From JAKZVK01 sp965248255 (lineage in GTDB: Bacteria > Acidobacteriota > Terriglobia > Bryobacterales > UBA6623), in assembly GCA_965248255.1 (NCBI GenBank), contig CBDFIW010000004.1, forward strand, positions 1,674,001 through 1,738,000: DNA of 64,000 nucleotides, in the 5' to 3' direction. Numbering within the stretch: position 1 is the stretch's first letter; every line of letters starts with the position of its first letter. Position numbers and translations under genes: made by a program. This document shows, piece after piece, positions 29,101 to 37,278 of the stretch. The notes beneath the pieces were generated by a model that had not been told where the DNA came from, did not search any database, and was given only the letters and a program-made list of their open reading frames with translations.

Positions 29101-29394
29101 TCAGCTCACTCTCAACAGTGCCTTCGGCAATGGACGAACCCGGCGGGCGGCGCGGTAGACATCGACGGCTTTTTGCGCGTTGAGCCAAAACTCGGGTGTC
29201 GTGCGAAATGCGGCTCCCAGCTTCAGAGCCATCTCCGCCGTCACCGACGTACGTCCGTTGACGATCCGGTTGATCACCTTCACGTCACAACCGAGGTGAT
29301 CCGCAAGCTGCTTCTGGCTCAGATCGAGTGGCACAAGAAACTCCTCGCGAAGAATCTCTCCTGGGCTGGTTGGCTCTCTTCGTCGTTGAGTCAT
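29101..29394 (-). CDS. higA: HigA-family antitoxin
   Basis: A 97-residue antitoxin and autorepressor of the HigBA type. It has the family head REPTSPGEILREEFL and the helix-turn-helix LSQKQLADHLGCDVKVINRI, then TPEFWLNAQKAVDVY. ATG 29394 has AGAGGAG six bases upstream; a TTG at 29400 is in frame but too close to the ribosome site. Gene order toxin then antitoxin is the Hig arrangement, with an 11-base gap. Confidence 0.92.
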   Translation of the reverse strand: MTQRRREPTSPGEILREEFLVPLDLSQKQLADHLGCDVKVINRIVNGRTSVTAEMALKLGAAFRTTPEFWLNAQKAVDVYRAARRVRPLPKALLRVS

Positions 29395-29405
29395 GTTCAA
29401 CTCCT

Positions 29406-29696
29406 CTAGTGATAGTCTGTGATGTCGACGTCCTCAGGTCCGGAGTCGCCCCATCGGAAGATCACACGCCACTGATCGTTGATCCGAATACTGTGGAATC
29501 CGGCGAGATCTCCCTTCAACGCTTCTAGGCGGTTGCCTGGGGGCGACGCTAGGTCGTTCAGCTCGCTCGCGTACTCGAGCAGGTCCACCTTTCGAGCGGC
29601 CACCTTGGCAACACCGGCCCAACCGACACGTTTCCCCAGCCGCCCAGTGATGAAGAACGTCTCGACAGCCCGGCTGGTGAAGGACTGGATCGCCAC
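29406..29696 (-). CDS. higB: HigB-family toxin (RelE/ParE superfamily)
   Basis: About 96 residues. The C-terminal two thirds is typical HigB: NDLASPPGNRLEALKGDLAG, FHSIRINDQWRVIFRW and DVDITDYH, a ribosome-dependent mRNA-cleaving fold. GTG 29696 is preferred because the in-frame ATG at 29732 would place a palindromic operator inside the coding region. A TATACT hexamer ends seven bases before this GTG, so the transcript may be leaderless. Confidence 0.85.
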   Translation of the reverse strand: MAIQSFTSRAVETFFITGRLGKRVGWAGVAKVAARKVDLLEYASELNDLASPPGNRLEALKGDLAGFHSIRINDQWRVIFRWGDSGPEDVDITDYH

Positions 29697-29704
29697 CGGT
29701 TGCA

Positions 29705-29725
29705 GTATACCTGATCTAGGTATAC
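29705..29725. promoter_or_regulatory. Palindromic operator of higBA
   Basis: GTATACCT and AGGTATAC, perfect 8-base arms around GATCT, lie immediately upstream of higB and overlap a minus-strand TATACT -10-like box. HigA proteins repress their own promoter by binding such palindromes; the assignment here is by position and symmetry. Confidence 0.6.
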
Positions 29726-29836
29726 CGAGCATGCGCTCATCGCAAGACCGTTTGGGCGAAGTGCGTGGTGTTCAGGCGGCCCTGCGCTTCTGCGCTTAGC
29801 TATACTTCGAGCAGGTCACGCGACAGCGGAAGCGAA

Positions 29837-30079
29837 ATGGCTAGACCCTTGCCCATGCCTCCGGCCGGTTTTGACGAATTGCCGGTTGAAGAGAAGGTTG
29901 ACTACGTGGAATCGCTTTGGGACCGCGTGGCTGCGTCGCCTGACGCGCTTCCGGTTCCGGAGTGGCATCGAGACATTCTCGAAGCGCGGGTGAAAGACCA
30001 CGAAGCCGATCCTGACAGAGGGGAGTCCTGGGAGTCGGTGCGGGACCGTCTCCAAGCCAAGCTGTCCCTAGATTCGTAG
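29837..30079 (+). CDS. Addiction-module antitoxin, TIGR02574-like
   Basis: An 80-residue acidic protein starting at ATG 29837. The pattern LPVEEKVDYVESLWDRVAA, then PEWHRDILEARVKDHEADPD and SWESVRDRLQAKL matches the small putative addiction component family found in front of ParE-type toxins. The toxin gene follows nine bases later. It is divergent from higBA; about 110 bases separate the two modules. DNA binding by this family is not clear from sequence. Confidence 0.82.
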   Translation: MARPLPMPPAGFDELPVEEKVDYVESLWDRVAASPDALPVPEWHRDILEARVKDHEADPDRGESWESVRDRLQAKLSLDS

Positions 30080-30088
30080 CCTCAGTGA

Positions 30089-30385
30089 ATGCCTGAGCTG
30101 CTTGTTCGCCCCCAGGCTCTTTCTGACATCGAAGAGGCTGTGCGGTGGTATGAGAAACGCCGACCGGGCCTTGGCGACCGGCTGCTTGGCGATCTGGACA
30201 ACGTGTTCCAGCGCGTTCGCAGACGGCCGCTGGAATTTCCGGTGGTGGGATCCTATGTTCGCAGAGCGCTACTACGCAAGTTTCCCTACGCGGTCTATTT
30301 CCAGTTCGAGGAGAATGCGCCCGTTGAGGTTTTGGCCGTGCTACACCTGAAACGGCGGCCCGGCAGCTGGCAGCGAAGGCAATAG
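30089..30385 (+). CDS. RelE/ParE-family toxin
   Basis: A 98-residue toxin of the ParE/RelE fold: LVRPQALSDIEEAVRWYEKR, then RLLGDLDNVFQRVRRRPLEF and the core strands RRALLRKFPYAVYFQFEE and VEVLAVLHLKRRPGSW. ParE relatives inhibit gyrase and RelE relatives cleave mRNA; sequence alone does not separate the two. It forms an operon with the preceding antitoxin. Confidence 0.9.
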   Translation: MPELLVRPQALSDIEEAVRWYEKRRPGLGDRLLGDLDNVFQRVRRRPLEFPVVGSYVRRALLRKFPYAVYFQFEENAPVEVLAVLHLKRRPGSWQRRQ

Positions 30386-31400
30386 GCTCTGGACGATCAC
30401 AGGATGCATCGGCAACGCTTCTGTCGTTCGGGAGCACTCGGGCGGTCCCGCTGAACCGAATTCAAGGCACACTTATCCTCTAGGGCCCGAGTCGATTGGG
30501 TTGTCGCCCTGGGGGGCTCCGTCTCAATGAGCGGAGCCCCCAAGGGCCGCCCCCCCCCTTTTGGGAGGGGCGTGGTGCGAAGGAGGTTCCGAGTGATTAC
30601 CGGGACCGCTGCGAAAGAGGTCCCCGGCTTGGCCTACCGGCCCCTTTGTTCAGGGGCTTTTGGCCCACGATGTTTTCGCTTGTCACCGGGGCTTGCCAAA
30701 GGCAGCCGTCCACACTCATGAACCTGCAAATCCTCACTTGCCGGAATCGATTCCGGGGCGTCGCGACCCTCTTTCCGTCTTCGGGTCGCCAAGCTCCGAC
30801 CGTTACCCGCTTCAGTTTGGAGCGGGCTCAGGCCGAAGCCGCCATAAACACCAAGTTGCGTTTGGTCAAGGCCTTGACGTAGATCAACGCAAAGGGGGCC
30901 GGCCCTCGTCAGGCCGACCCTCAACTGGAGCATAACATGGCGCGGCAAGCGTAACGGCGTGGTGGCGGAGACAAGTCGTTTAGTGTCAGCTAGTTACTAA
31001 ATTCAAACTTCTGTGACTGGGTTGGTGGGTGTGGCCGACGAGTGCGTGGACGCGGTTGTGGATTCCTAGAGGAGAGGTCGTTATGCCCCGCTGGTTTTGA
31101 GATCGAGGAAGGTGCCGCGACGCGCTTTGAGCCGCGGCCCCATCACGGAAGATGGGTCTCCTACGCCGCTTTCAGGGCTGGAGACGTGTAACGGTTCGGG
31201 ACCCTGGGTTTCGGCTTCGCCTTCACCCAGGGCTAGCATCCGGCGCCGCTTCGCGGCTCGGGCGTCAGAGCGATTTCGTTACCCTGGCGTTTGCATCCCG
31301 GTTTAGCAGCAGCTTGTGCTGCGAGCTACTTCTCCCGTCCGCGGCTCCCGTTCTCGTCGCGGCTCAGCGGAATACACCTTTTCGCTAGGCCACTTTTTCT
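30386..31400. other. 1-kb gene-free, hairpin-rich region
   Basis: No convincing gene. It contains a 10-bp perfect stem (30512-30521 with 30532-30541), GGGACC/GGTCCC (30602-30607 with 30619-30624), a nested hairpin 30631-30665 (GGCC/GGCC outside GCCCCT/AGGGGC), the palindrome GTCAAGGCCTTGAC (30867-30880) and repeat copy A (31157-31270). None is followed by a T-tract. It may be a structured RNA, decayed DNA or repeat material. Confidence 0.45.
31157..31270. repeat. Dispersed ~115-bp repeat, copy A
   Basis: Shares with copies B and C an opening TCTCCTACGCC, a CAGGG block, a central inverted pair (CCCTGGGT ... ACCCAGGG), GGGCTAGCATCC and CGCCGCTTCGCGGCTCGGG. It lies behind the 3' end of amiE. 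Confidence 0.75.
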
Positions 31401-32438
31401 CTACGCCACTTTGTCCTTCTCGTGCGGCAGATCTCCCACCGGGCATTCGGCCGTGCCAATCGTCGATCGGGTGAGGGATTCGGCGTTCTCGCGAGCGGCG
31501 TCGGGCTGGTTCACCCAGGTGCGATAGAACTCGAAGGGGCACTCGGCGACGCCCTTGTCGCCTTGCCCCGAGCGGAGGACGCCGGTGTAGCCACGGTGCA
31601 GCAGCTTGAAGAGATGGTTTTGCGACTGGCCGTTGCGGCGGAAATCGCGGAGCAGGGATTTGGAGATCGCCCCGTATTGGACCCCGTTCTCCTCCTCGCC
31701 GCACTCACCGAGGGTGCGTCCGTCGAAGCCGACGATCGACGAGTGGCCGAAGTAGGAGTAGACGCCATCGAACCCGGAAGCGTTGGCCACCGCCACGTAG
31801 ACATTGTTCATCCAGGCCATGGCTTTCGCCACCATGATCTGCTGGTCTTTCGCCGGGTACATGTAGCCCTGGCAGCGGACAATGAGTTCAGCGCCGCGCA
31901 TGGCGCAGTCACGCCAGATCTCCGGGTAGTTGCCGTCGTCGCAAATGATAAGGCTGGTCTTGAGGCCTTTCGGCCCTTCCGAGACATAGGTGCAGTCGCC
32001 CGGATACCAGCCTTCGATGGGGCACCATGGAAGGATCTTGCGGTACCGTTGAACGATTTCACCCTGGTCGTTCATCAGAATCAGAGTGTTGTAGGGCGAC
32101 TTATGGGGGTGGTCCTCGTGGCGCTCGCCCGTGAGGGAGAACACGCCCCAGGTTCGCGCCTTGCGGCAGGCTGCGGCGAAGATTTCCGTCTCTTCCCCAG
32201 GGATCGATGAGACTGTCGCGAACATCTCGGCTTCGTCGTACATGATGCCGTGGGTGCTGTACTCGGGAAAGACGATCATGTCCATCCCCGGCAGCCCGAG
32301 CTTGATGCCTTGGATCATGTCGGCGATCTGGCGGCAGTTGCCGAGAACTTCCTCCTTGGTGTGCAATCGCGGCATCTTGTAGTTGACGACCGCGACGCCG
32401 ACGGTGTCGGCGCTGCTTGAGATGTCTCCGTGGATCAT
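31401..32438 (-). CDS. amiE: Aliphatic amidase
   Basis: Nitrilase-superfamily enzyme hydrolysing short aliphatic amides to acid and ammonia. The 345 residues follow Pseudomonas AmiE almost without gaps: HGDISSS head, DTVGVAVVNYKMPRLHT, catalytic Glu in VFPEYSTHGIMYD, Lys in QRYRKILPWCPIEGWYPG and Cys in SLIICDDGNYPEIW, expected at about E59, K134 and C166. GGAGACC precedes the ATG. Formamidase is the nearest alternative, but the C-terminal GYTGV and TAECPVGDLP favour AmiE. It is divergent from a second C-N hydrolase, with repeat copy B between them. Confidence 0.93.
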   Translation of the reverse strand: MIHGDISSSADTVGVAVVNYKMPRLHTKEEVLGNCRQIADMIQGIKLGLPGMDMIVFPEYSTHGIMYDEAEMFATVSSIPGEETEIFAAACRKARTWGVFSLTGERHEDHPHKSPYNTLILMNDQGEIVQRYRKILPWCPIEGWYPGDCTYVSEGPKGLKTSLIICDDGNYPEIWRDCAMRGAELIVRCQGYMYPAKDQQIMVAKAMAWMNNVYVAVANASGFDGVYSYFGHSSIVGFDGRTLGECGEEENGVQYGAISKSLLRDFRRNGQSQNHLFKLLHRGYTGVLRSGQGDKGVAECPFEFYRTWVNQPDAARENAESLTRSTIGTAECPVGDLPHEKDKVA

Positions 32439-32513
32439 GGCGGGTCTCCTTATGGGTTATCTAGGATGCCTCCGAGCCGCCAACATTGTACTCTCAATCT
32501 CCGAAGCGATGTG

Positions 32514-32629
32514 TCTCCTGCGCCCCCTTCAGGGCTTTTGGTCTGAATGGCCGGGTACCCAGGGTTTTCGCCCTTGCGGGCTTCACCCTGGGCTAATATC
32601 CAGCGCCGCTTCGCGGCTCGGGTGTCAGA
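32514..32629. repeat. Dispersed ~115-bp repeat, copy B
   Basis: Central inverted pair CCCAGGGT ... ACCCTGGG, followed by GGGCTAATATCC and CGCCGCTTCGCGGCTCGGG as in copy A. It fills most of the 334-base gap between the two divergent amidase genes, where promoters must also lie. Confidence 0.8.
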
Positions 32630-32772
32630 ACACTGGCCAGGCCCCGGCGGTCACGGCCTGACGGTCACGGCCCCAGCCTGATGGACAAGGGCAGGAGCTT
32701 GACGAGCAAAGGCCACGGCGTGAGGACAACGTGGTACAACTCTTGGGGGATCGACCAGCGAGGATCACGGAA

Positions 32773-33669
32773 ATGCAAGACATACGAATGGCAGCGGTGA
32801 GCATGAACGGCCGGCTGGGCGAGGCGGCCGTCGTATTGGATGAGATCGCTGAGTGGACCAAGAAGGCGGTGGGGGAGGGTGCGGAGCTGATTCTGTTCCC
32901 GGAGCTCGTAATCCATGGCCACTGCACGCCGAGTACCTATGATCTAGCGGAGGCCGTCCCCGACGGCCCGAGCACCGACCGACTCTGCCAACTCGCCGTC
33001 GAGCACAAGGTCGTGCTGTGCGTCGGCCTCAGCGAGAAAGAAAACGATCTGGTGTTCAACACGCAACTCGTCGCCGGGCCGGACGGCTACATCGGCAAAC
33101 AGCGCAAGATCCACCTGTCGCGCGACGAGGTTCTGTTCTACAAAGGCGGCCGCGAGATGCCGGTGTTCGATATCGGCAAGTGTAAGATCGGGATCCAGAT
33201 CTGTTACGACAAGAACTTCCCGGAGATCTCGCGCATCCTCTGCCTGCGGGGCGCCGAGTTGCTGCTCATGCCGCACGCCGCCCGCGAGAAGACGTGGGAC
33301 GAGAGCGCCGAGTCGCAGCGGGCGGCGCGGCAGCACATGGCGCGCTACTACCGCACGATGATTGCGACCCGGTCGATGGAGAACTCGTGCTTCTGCGCCG
33401 TCGCCGACCAGGTGGGCCGCGCCGGTTATGTTGACAACTATCCCAAGGACAACCCCGCTCAGCCGCATCACCCGGGCGCGGCGATCATCACGGGCCCGTC
33501 GGGAGAGATTCTCGCCGAGACGCAGGACGAGAAGATCGAGCCGGAGATGGTGGTGGCGACGCTCGAGGCCGCGGTGATCAACGAGCAAAGGGCCCTGCCC
33601 AACTTCACCCTCAAGACCCGCCGGCCCGAACTTTTCGGTGAGCTGGTTGCGGAGCAGGTGCGGTGCTGA
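32773..33669 (+). CDS. Carbon-nitrogen hydrolase (nitrilase superfamily)
   Basis: About 298 residues starting at ATG 32773 with AGGAT nine bases upstream. The catalytic Glu is in LILFPELVIHGHC, Lys in GKQRKIHLSRDE and Cys in IGIQICYDKNFPEISR. The closest functional groups are N-carbamoyl-amine hydrolases such as N-carbamoylputrescine amidase, which would fit with speA in the same window, but the long Arg/Ala-rich loop (ESAEQ-like region, SQRAARQHMARYYRT) is atypical. Substrate not assigned. Divergent from amiE. Confidence 0.85.
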   Translation: MQDIRMAAVSMNGRLGEAAVVLDEIAEWTKKAVGEGAELILFPELVIHGHCTPSTYDLAEAVPDGPSTDRLCQLAVEHKVVLCVGLSEKENDLVFNTQLVAGPDGYIGKQRKIHLSRDEVLFYKGGREMPVFDIGKCKIGIQICYDKNFPEISRILCLRGAELLLMPHAAREKTWDESAESQRAARQHMARYYRTMIATRSMENSCFCAVADQVGRAGYVDNYPKDNPAQPHHPGAAIITGPSGEILAETQDEKIEPEMVVATLEAAVINEQRALPNFTLKTRRPELFGELVAEQVRC

Positions 33670-33753
33670 GGGATGGCGGTTTTGCTTGACCGCAATGAAT
33701 AGGCCGGGGCCGACAGAACTTTGAAACTCGGACGGCACGTAGTAGAGTTGTAG

Positions 33754-33773
33754 GGGCTCGGCATGCCGGGCCC
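33754..33773. repeat. Imperfect palindrome related to 981-1053 copies
   Basis: GGGCTCGGCA/TGCCGGGCCC with one mismatch, preceded by TTGTAGGG. Same core GGCATGCC as the two copies near 1 kb. It lies in the gene-free stretch 33670-34087, with repeat copy C. Confidence 0.6.
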
Positions 33774-33903
33774 GTGGGCACCGGCCAGGCGTTGTTGGAC
33801 AAAGTAAGCCTCTGCTTGCAATCAGCGGGGATGGCACGCGCAGCCCAGACCCCCTTGTTAGCAGGACGCTGTCCAAGATGCAGCTGCTAGACGCGCCGTT
33901 GCT

Positions 33904-34017
33904 TCTCCTACGCCCCTTGCAGGGTTTCTCGAGGTTTTGTGTCGGTGACCCACGGTTCCGCCTAGACGGCTCCACCATGGGCTACTATCCTTCCGTCCGC
34001 TTCGCGGACTCGCCTCC
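33904..34017. repeat. Dispersed ~115-bp repeat, copy C
   Basis: The most diverged copy: TCTCCTACGCCCC, CAGGGTTTC, inverted pair CCCACGGT ... ACCATGGG, GGGCTACTATCC and GTCCGCTTCGCGGAC. In the last block the arms change from AGCCGC/GCGGCT type to GTCCGC/GCGGAC and still pair. Confidence 0.7.
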
Positions 34018-34087
34018 TGTGTGGTCTGGTAGACCGAGCTCAGAGTGAGATTTTTTCGTCAAGCCCGCCCGATTACGCTACGTACGG

Positions 34088-34489
34088 CTAGCCCAAGAGC
34101 CGTCGGTGGTATTTCAGGATGCAGCGGTTCATGACAACGCTGATGCCCGACGCTTCGGCGTTCGCGGCGGCTTCTTCGTCCACGACCCCTTCTTGCATCC
34201 AGATGCAGCGCACGCCCAACTTGATCGCCGAGTCCGCGATCGATCCCACGTACTGCGAGCGCCGGAAGATGTTGACGATGTCGATCTTGTCCGGGACGTC
34301 TTCCAGCCGCCGGTAGGCGGGTTCGCCGAGGCTCTCTTCGATGTTGGGGTTCACAGGAATGATGCGGTAGCCTTGCGCCTGCATGTAGGAGCTGACGCCG
34401 AAGCTGGGCCGCGAGGGTTTGCCGGACTGTCCGACGACGGCGATCGTCTTGGCGTCGCGGAGGAGTTCGGTAATCTGCTCGTCCGTCAA
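34088..34489 (-). CDS. CoA-binding protein (YccU-like)
   Basis: About 133 residues forming a CoA_binding Rossmann domain: LRDAKTIAVVGQSGKPSRPS, GYRIIPVNPNIEESLGEPAY, IDIVNIFRRSQYV and CIWMQEGVVDEEAAANAEAS. The start is TTG 34489, which overlaps the rluB stop (TTGA); the frame continues upstream but runs antisense-free through rluB with no support. Family members bind CoA or NAD-like ligands; function unknown. It is translationally coupled to rluB. Confidence 0.8.
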   Translation of the reverse strand: MTDEQITELLRDAKTIAVVGQSGKPSRPSFGVSSYMQAQGYRIIPVNPNIEESLGEPAYRRLEDVPDKIDIVNIFRRSQYVGSIADSAIKLGVRCIWMQEGVVDEEAAANAEASGISVVMNRCILKYHRRLLG

Positions 34490-35223
34490 GCTGCTTCTTG
34501 CTCCCTGGGTTTGGCGAGCCGCCGCAGCCCTTCGACTTCGCGGTCCGTCAACAGGCGGAGCTTCCCGGCCGGCAGTCTTCCGAGGGCGAGCCGCCCGATC
34601 TTGACGCGCTTCAGCTTCTCGACCAAGAAGCCGAGCCGCCGAAACATGCGGCGCACCTGCTGGTTGCGCCCTTCGGTCAGCACGACCTCGAACCAGGGAT
34701 TCGCACCCGGTCTCACGCACCGCAGCCGCGCCGACGCCGTCAAGCGGCCGTCCAGTTTCACGCCGGCGCGAAGCCGCTCGAGATCCTCGCGACTCGGGTT
34801 GGCATTCAACTTCACCTGGTAGACCTTCGGGATGCCGCTCTTGGCGGCAAGGACCAGGTTCGCGAAATCGCCGTCATTGGTAAACAGCAGCAAACCTTCG
34901 CTGGCGTAGTCGAGCCGCCCTACCGGATACACTCGCGAGCGGTAGCGCCCTAGTAGCTGCATTACGGTCCGGCGGCCTTCGGGATCGGCGGTCGAACTGA
35001 TGTAGCTCTTGGGCTTGTTCAGCATCAGGTAGAGCTTCGGTCCGCCAGGCACATGGATGCGCTTGCCGTTGACCTTGATCAAGTCCTGCTCGGCATCGGC
35101 CTTCGTGCCCAACTCGGTCACCACCCGCCCGTTGATGCGGACGCGCCCTTCGAGGATCAGCTCTTCCGCCTTCCGGCGAGAGGCTATCCCCGCCCGCGCG
35201 ATGATTTTCTGGAGACGTTCCAT
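34486..35223 (-). CDS. rluB: 23S rRNA pseudouridine synthase RluB-type
   Basis: A 245-residue RsuA/RluB-family enzyme converting a uridine of 23S rRNA to pseudouridine. An S4 RNA-binding domain (1-62, RLQKIIARAGIASRRKAEEL) precedes the catalytic domain with the active Asp in GRLDYASEGLLLFTNDGD; KVYQVKL and LTEGRNQQVRRMFRRLG complete the motifs. rluB commonly follows scpA-scpB, and here it does so with one extra gene between. Confidence 0.92.
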   Translation of the reverse strand: MERLQKIIARAGIASRRKAEELILEGRVRINGRVVTELGTKADAEQDLIKVNGKRIHVPGGPKLYLMLNKPKSYISSTADPEGRRTVMQLLGRYRSRVYPVGRLDYASEGLLLFTNDGDFANLVLAAKSGIPKVYQVKLNANPSREDLERLRAGVKLDGRLTASARLRCVRPGANPWFEVVLTEGRNQQVRRMFRRLGFLVEKLKRVKIGRLALGRLPAGKLRLLTDREVEGLRRLAKPREQEAA

Positions 35224-35311
35224 CAGGCAGCGACAGGTACTCCTGCCTGTCGGCCGGCGCGCAACGCCGGCTCGCTGGTTTCCGGCGCAAAAGGGTGAGA
35301 GCAGTGCTCCT

Positions 35312-35394
35312 GGGGACAGTCAGCCAATTTTCGCGCACGAAGGAGGTCGGTAAGAAGTTGATTCCATGGGCACGCGAAAATGGTGACAGTCCCC
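35312..35394. repeat. Imperfect long inverted repeat
   Basis: GGGGACAGTCAGCC then AATTTTCGCG (35312-35335) is mirrored by CGCGAAAATGGTGACAGTCCCC (35373-35394), with a 37-base centre and two mismatched spots. It lies between rluB and the Rieske gene. A GGCGGGCAC-type half palindrome follows near 35468. No gene is seen in 35224-35496. Confidence 0.6.
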
Positions 35395-35496
35395 GAGGTG
35401 AAGTGCATCGCTTTTTGCACCGGAAAGTAGCCACACTGTTTTCTAGTTCGTGAGCGGTCGAAAGGCCGGCGGGCACGGGGGCCCGCCCCTACAGCC

Positions 35497-36588
35497 TCAA
35501 CTCCGCCAGCGCAAAGTGACCGGCTCCGTGATCGGGTGCGTCATCGCCTTCCCGTTCCGCACCGACTCGATGTAGGCCTTCTTCAACTGAAAGTACCACT
35601 TGGCGGGCCGGTCCGCGTCATCAATCAGCATCAGCGAAGGATTGTGTCTAAGCCCCTCGGCCTGTTTCACCATCGTCTGCACATCCTGGTCGATGAACCG
35701 GCCGCCGAACCAGTGAAAGATGGTCATGATGAACGGCACGTGGCGAAAGACATTCCAGGCGGCGCAGAAGTCGATGCGGCACCGGTCGTGCGTCTCGGGA
35801 GTCACCGTCGCGCGGCTTGAGAACCAGTACCGGCCGCAGCGGACTTCTTCCCTCCGCTGGTTCGGCAATTCGAACTCGATCTTCGTGGTGATGGGCTTGC
35901 CGTACACTCCCAGCAATTTGTAAGGGGCACTGTTGGTTGACGGAGCGTGGGCGCGAATGCGAAAGCCGTTCGGAATCGCCTCGAAGATCTTCTCCTTTTC
36001 GTGGATGCTTCTTTGCCCCCGCCACCACCATGCCTGATGGACGAACGGCCCGTGGGCGGGGTCCATGAGGCCGATAATGCCGTGGTCGACGCTGCAGGGC
36101 AGGTACGCGGTGAGATGTGCTATGCGGTATTTGTCGCCGAAGACCGGCAGGCGCGGCGCCGGCGTCGGCTCTGCGCCTTGGGAGTCCGGGTCGGCCATGT
36201 AGACCCATGCGTAGCCGTCCCGCTCCTCGCACGGGAAGTGCTCGGCGAAGATGCGATCCACCTTGAGCTTCGCATCGGCCGTAAGCGAGGGAATCTCGCG
36301 GCACTGCCCCGTCTGTCCCTCGAACTTCCAGCCGTGGTAGGCACATTCGAGCAGCTCGCCGTCGTAGCGGCCGTAGGAGAACGGCATGCCACGATGCGGA
36401 CAACTATCCCGCAGGGCGAATACACGCCCCGAGCGATCCCGCCCCAGAACCAACGGCACGCCGAGCAGCATCGCGGTCCGGAGTTTCGCACCCCGGAGCC
36501 GGTCGCTACGTCCAGCGGGATACCAGCAGTTGCGGCACCAGTCGGAGTCCGCGGTTTGTGCGGCAGATGATACGGAACCATTCATCAC
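35497..36588 (-). CDS. Rieske [2Fe-2S] non-heme iron oxygenase
   Basis: A 363-residue ring-hydroxylating-type oxygenase alpha component. The Rieske ligands are CPHRG and CAYHGW (C-x-H ... C-x2-H) at about residues 62-86. The catalytic domain has the mononuclear iron site signature around LMDPAHGPFVHQ, with a later Asp expected as third ligand. Overall layout resembles the PaO/VanA-like group (demethylases and hydroxylases). No reductase or ferredoxin gene is near. It starts 15 bases after scpB in the same operon, an odd place for an oxygenase. Confidence 0.85.
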   Translation of the reverse strand: MMNGSVSSAAQTADSDWCRNCWYPAGRSDRLRGAKLRTAMLLGVPLVLGRDRSGRVFALRDSCPHRGMPFSYGRYDGELLECAYHGWKFEGQTGQCREIPSLTADAKLKVDRIFAEHFPCEERDGYAWVYMADPDSQGAEPTPAPRLPVFGDKYRIAHLTAYLPCSVDHGIIGLMDPAHGPFVHQAWWWRGQRSIHEKEKIFEAIPNGFRIRAHAPSTNSAPYKLLGVYGKPITTKIEFELPNQRREEVRCGRYWFSSRATVTPETHDRCRIDFCAAWNVFRHVPFIMTIFHWFGGRFIDQDVQTMVKQAEGLRHNPSLMLIDDADRPAKWYFQLKKAYIESVRNGKAMTHPITEPVTLRWRS

Positions 36589-36603
36589 ACGCCAGAAGCG
36601 CGA

Positions 36604-37278
36604 CTAACCCGCCCCTGCCTGGCTGTCCCGCGGACTCTCCTCGGCAGCGGTCTCGGGTTCCGCTCGGCCGGCTCCGTTCGATCCCTCAGCGGGCTCCTCC
36701 AACTCTCCCAGCGCGGCCCGGCCCAACTCTTCCAGCTCCTTCAGTGTCGGTAACTCAGTCAGGTCTTTCAAGCCAAACTGGACCAAGAAGTCTTTCGTCG
36801 TTTTGTACTGCATGGGGCGGCCCATCACGCGTTTCCGGCCGGCCGTCGCAATCAGTTTGCGATTGAGCAGCGTGTGGATGACCGCATTGGAGTTAACGCC
36901 GCGCACCGCTTGGATTTCAGGAAGCGTTACCGGCTGTTTGTAGGCGATGACGGCGAGCGTTTCGAGCGCCGGCAGCGACAGCTTCAACTTCGGCTGCAAC
37001 GTCTTGACGAACTTGCGCACGGAGTCATGGTGCTCGGGCTTGGTGGACATCTTGTAGCCCTTCGCCACCATCCGGATCTCGACGCCGCGCTCAGCCGTGC
37101 GGTACTGCTCGACCAGCGCGTCGAGATCCGCCTTCACCTGTTCCAGCTCCACACTGAGACCCTCCGCGATCTGTTGCGCCGTCAGCGGCTCTTCGGCCAC
37201 ATAGATGATGGCCTCGAGCAGAGCGCGCCGTTCGGCGGCGTCCGGCGTGAGGGCAGGCAAGGTCTGCTGTTTACTCAA
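36604..37278 (-). CDS. scpB: Segregation and condensation protein B
   Basis: A 224-residue ScpB, part of the Smc-ScpAB complex that organises and segregates the chromosome. Two winged-helix domains show LLEAIIYVAEEPLTAQQIAE and SLPALETLAVIAYKQPVTLP with VRGVNSNAVIHTLLNRKLIA. A Glu-rich tail follows. Its ATG overlaps the scpA stop by four bases. Confidence 0.95.
   Translation of the reverse strand: MSKQQTLPALTPDAAERRALLEAIIYVAEEPLTAQQIAEGLSVELEQVKADLDALVEQYRTAERGVEIRMVAKGYKMSTKPEHHDSVRKFVKTLQPKLKLSLPALETLAVIAYKQPVTLPEIQAVRGVNSNAVIHTLLNRKLIATAGRKRVMGRPMQYKTTKDFLVQFGLKDLTELPTLKELEELGRAALGELEEPAEGSNGAGRAEPETAAEESPRDSQAGAG

Noticed and set aside
30512..30541. Strong GC hairpin as an intrinsic terminator of the ParE operon
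   Set aside because: No T-run follows; the next bases are AAGGGCCGCCCC.
31097..31527. Small plus-strand ORFs near 31.1-31.5 kb
   Set aside because: They translate the dispersed repeat copy A and the antisense of amiE; typical spurious ORFs of such repeats.
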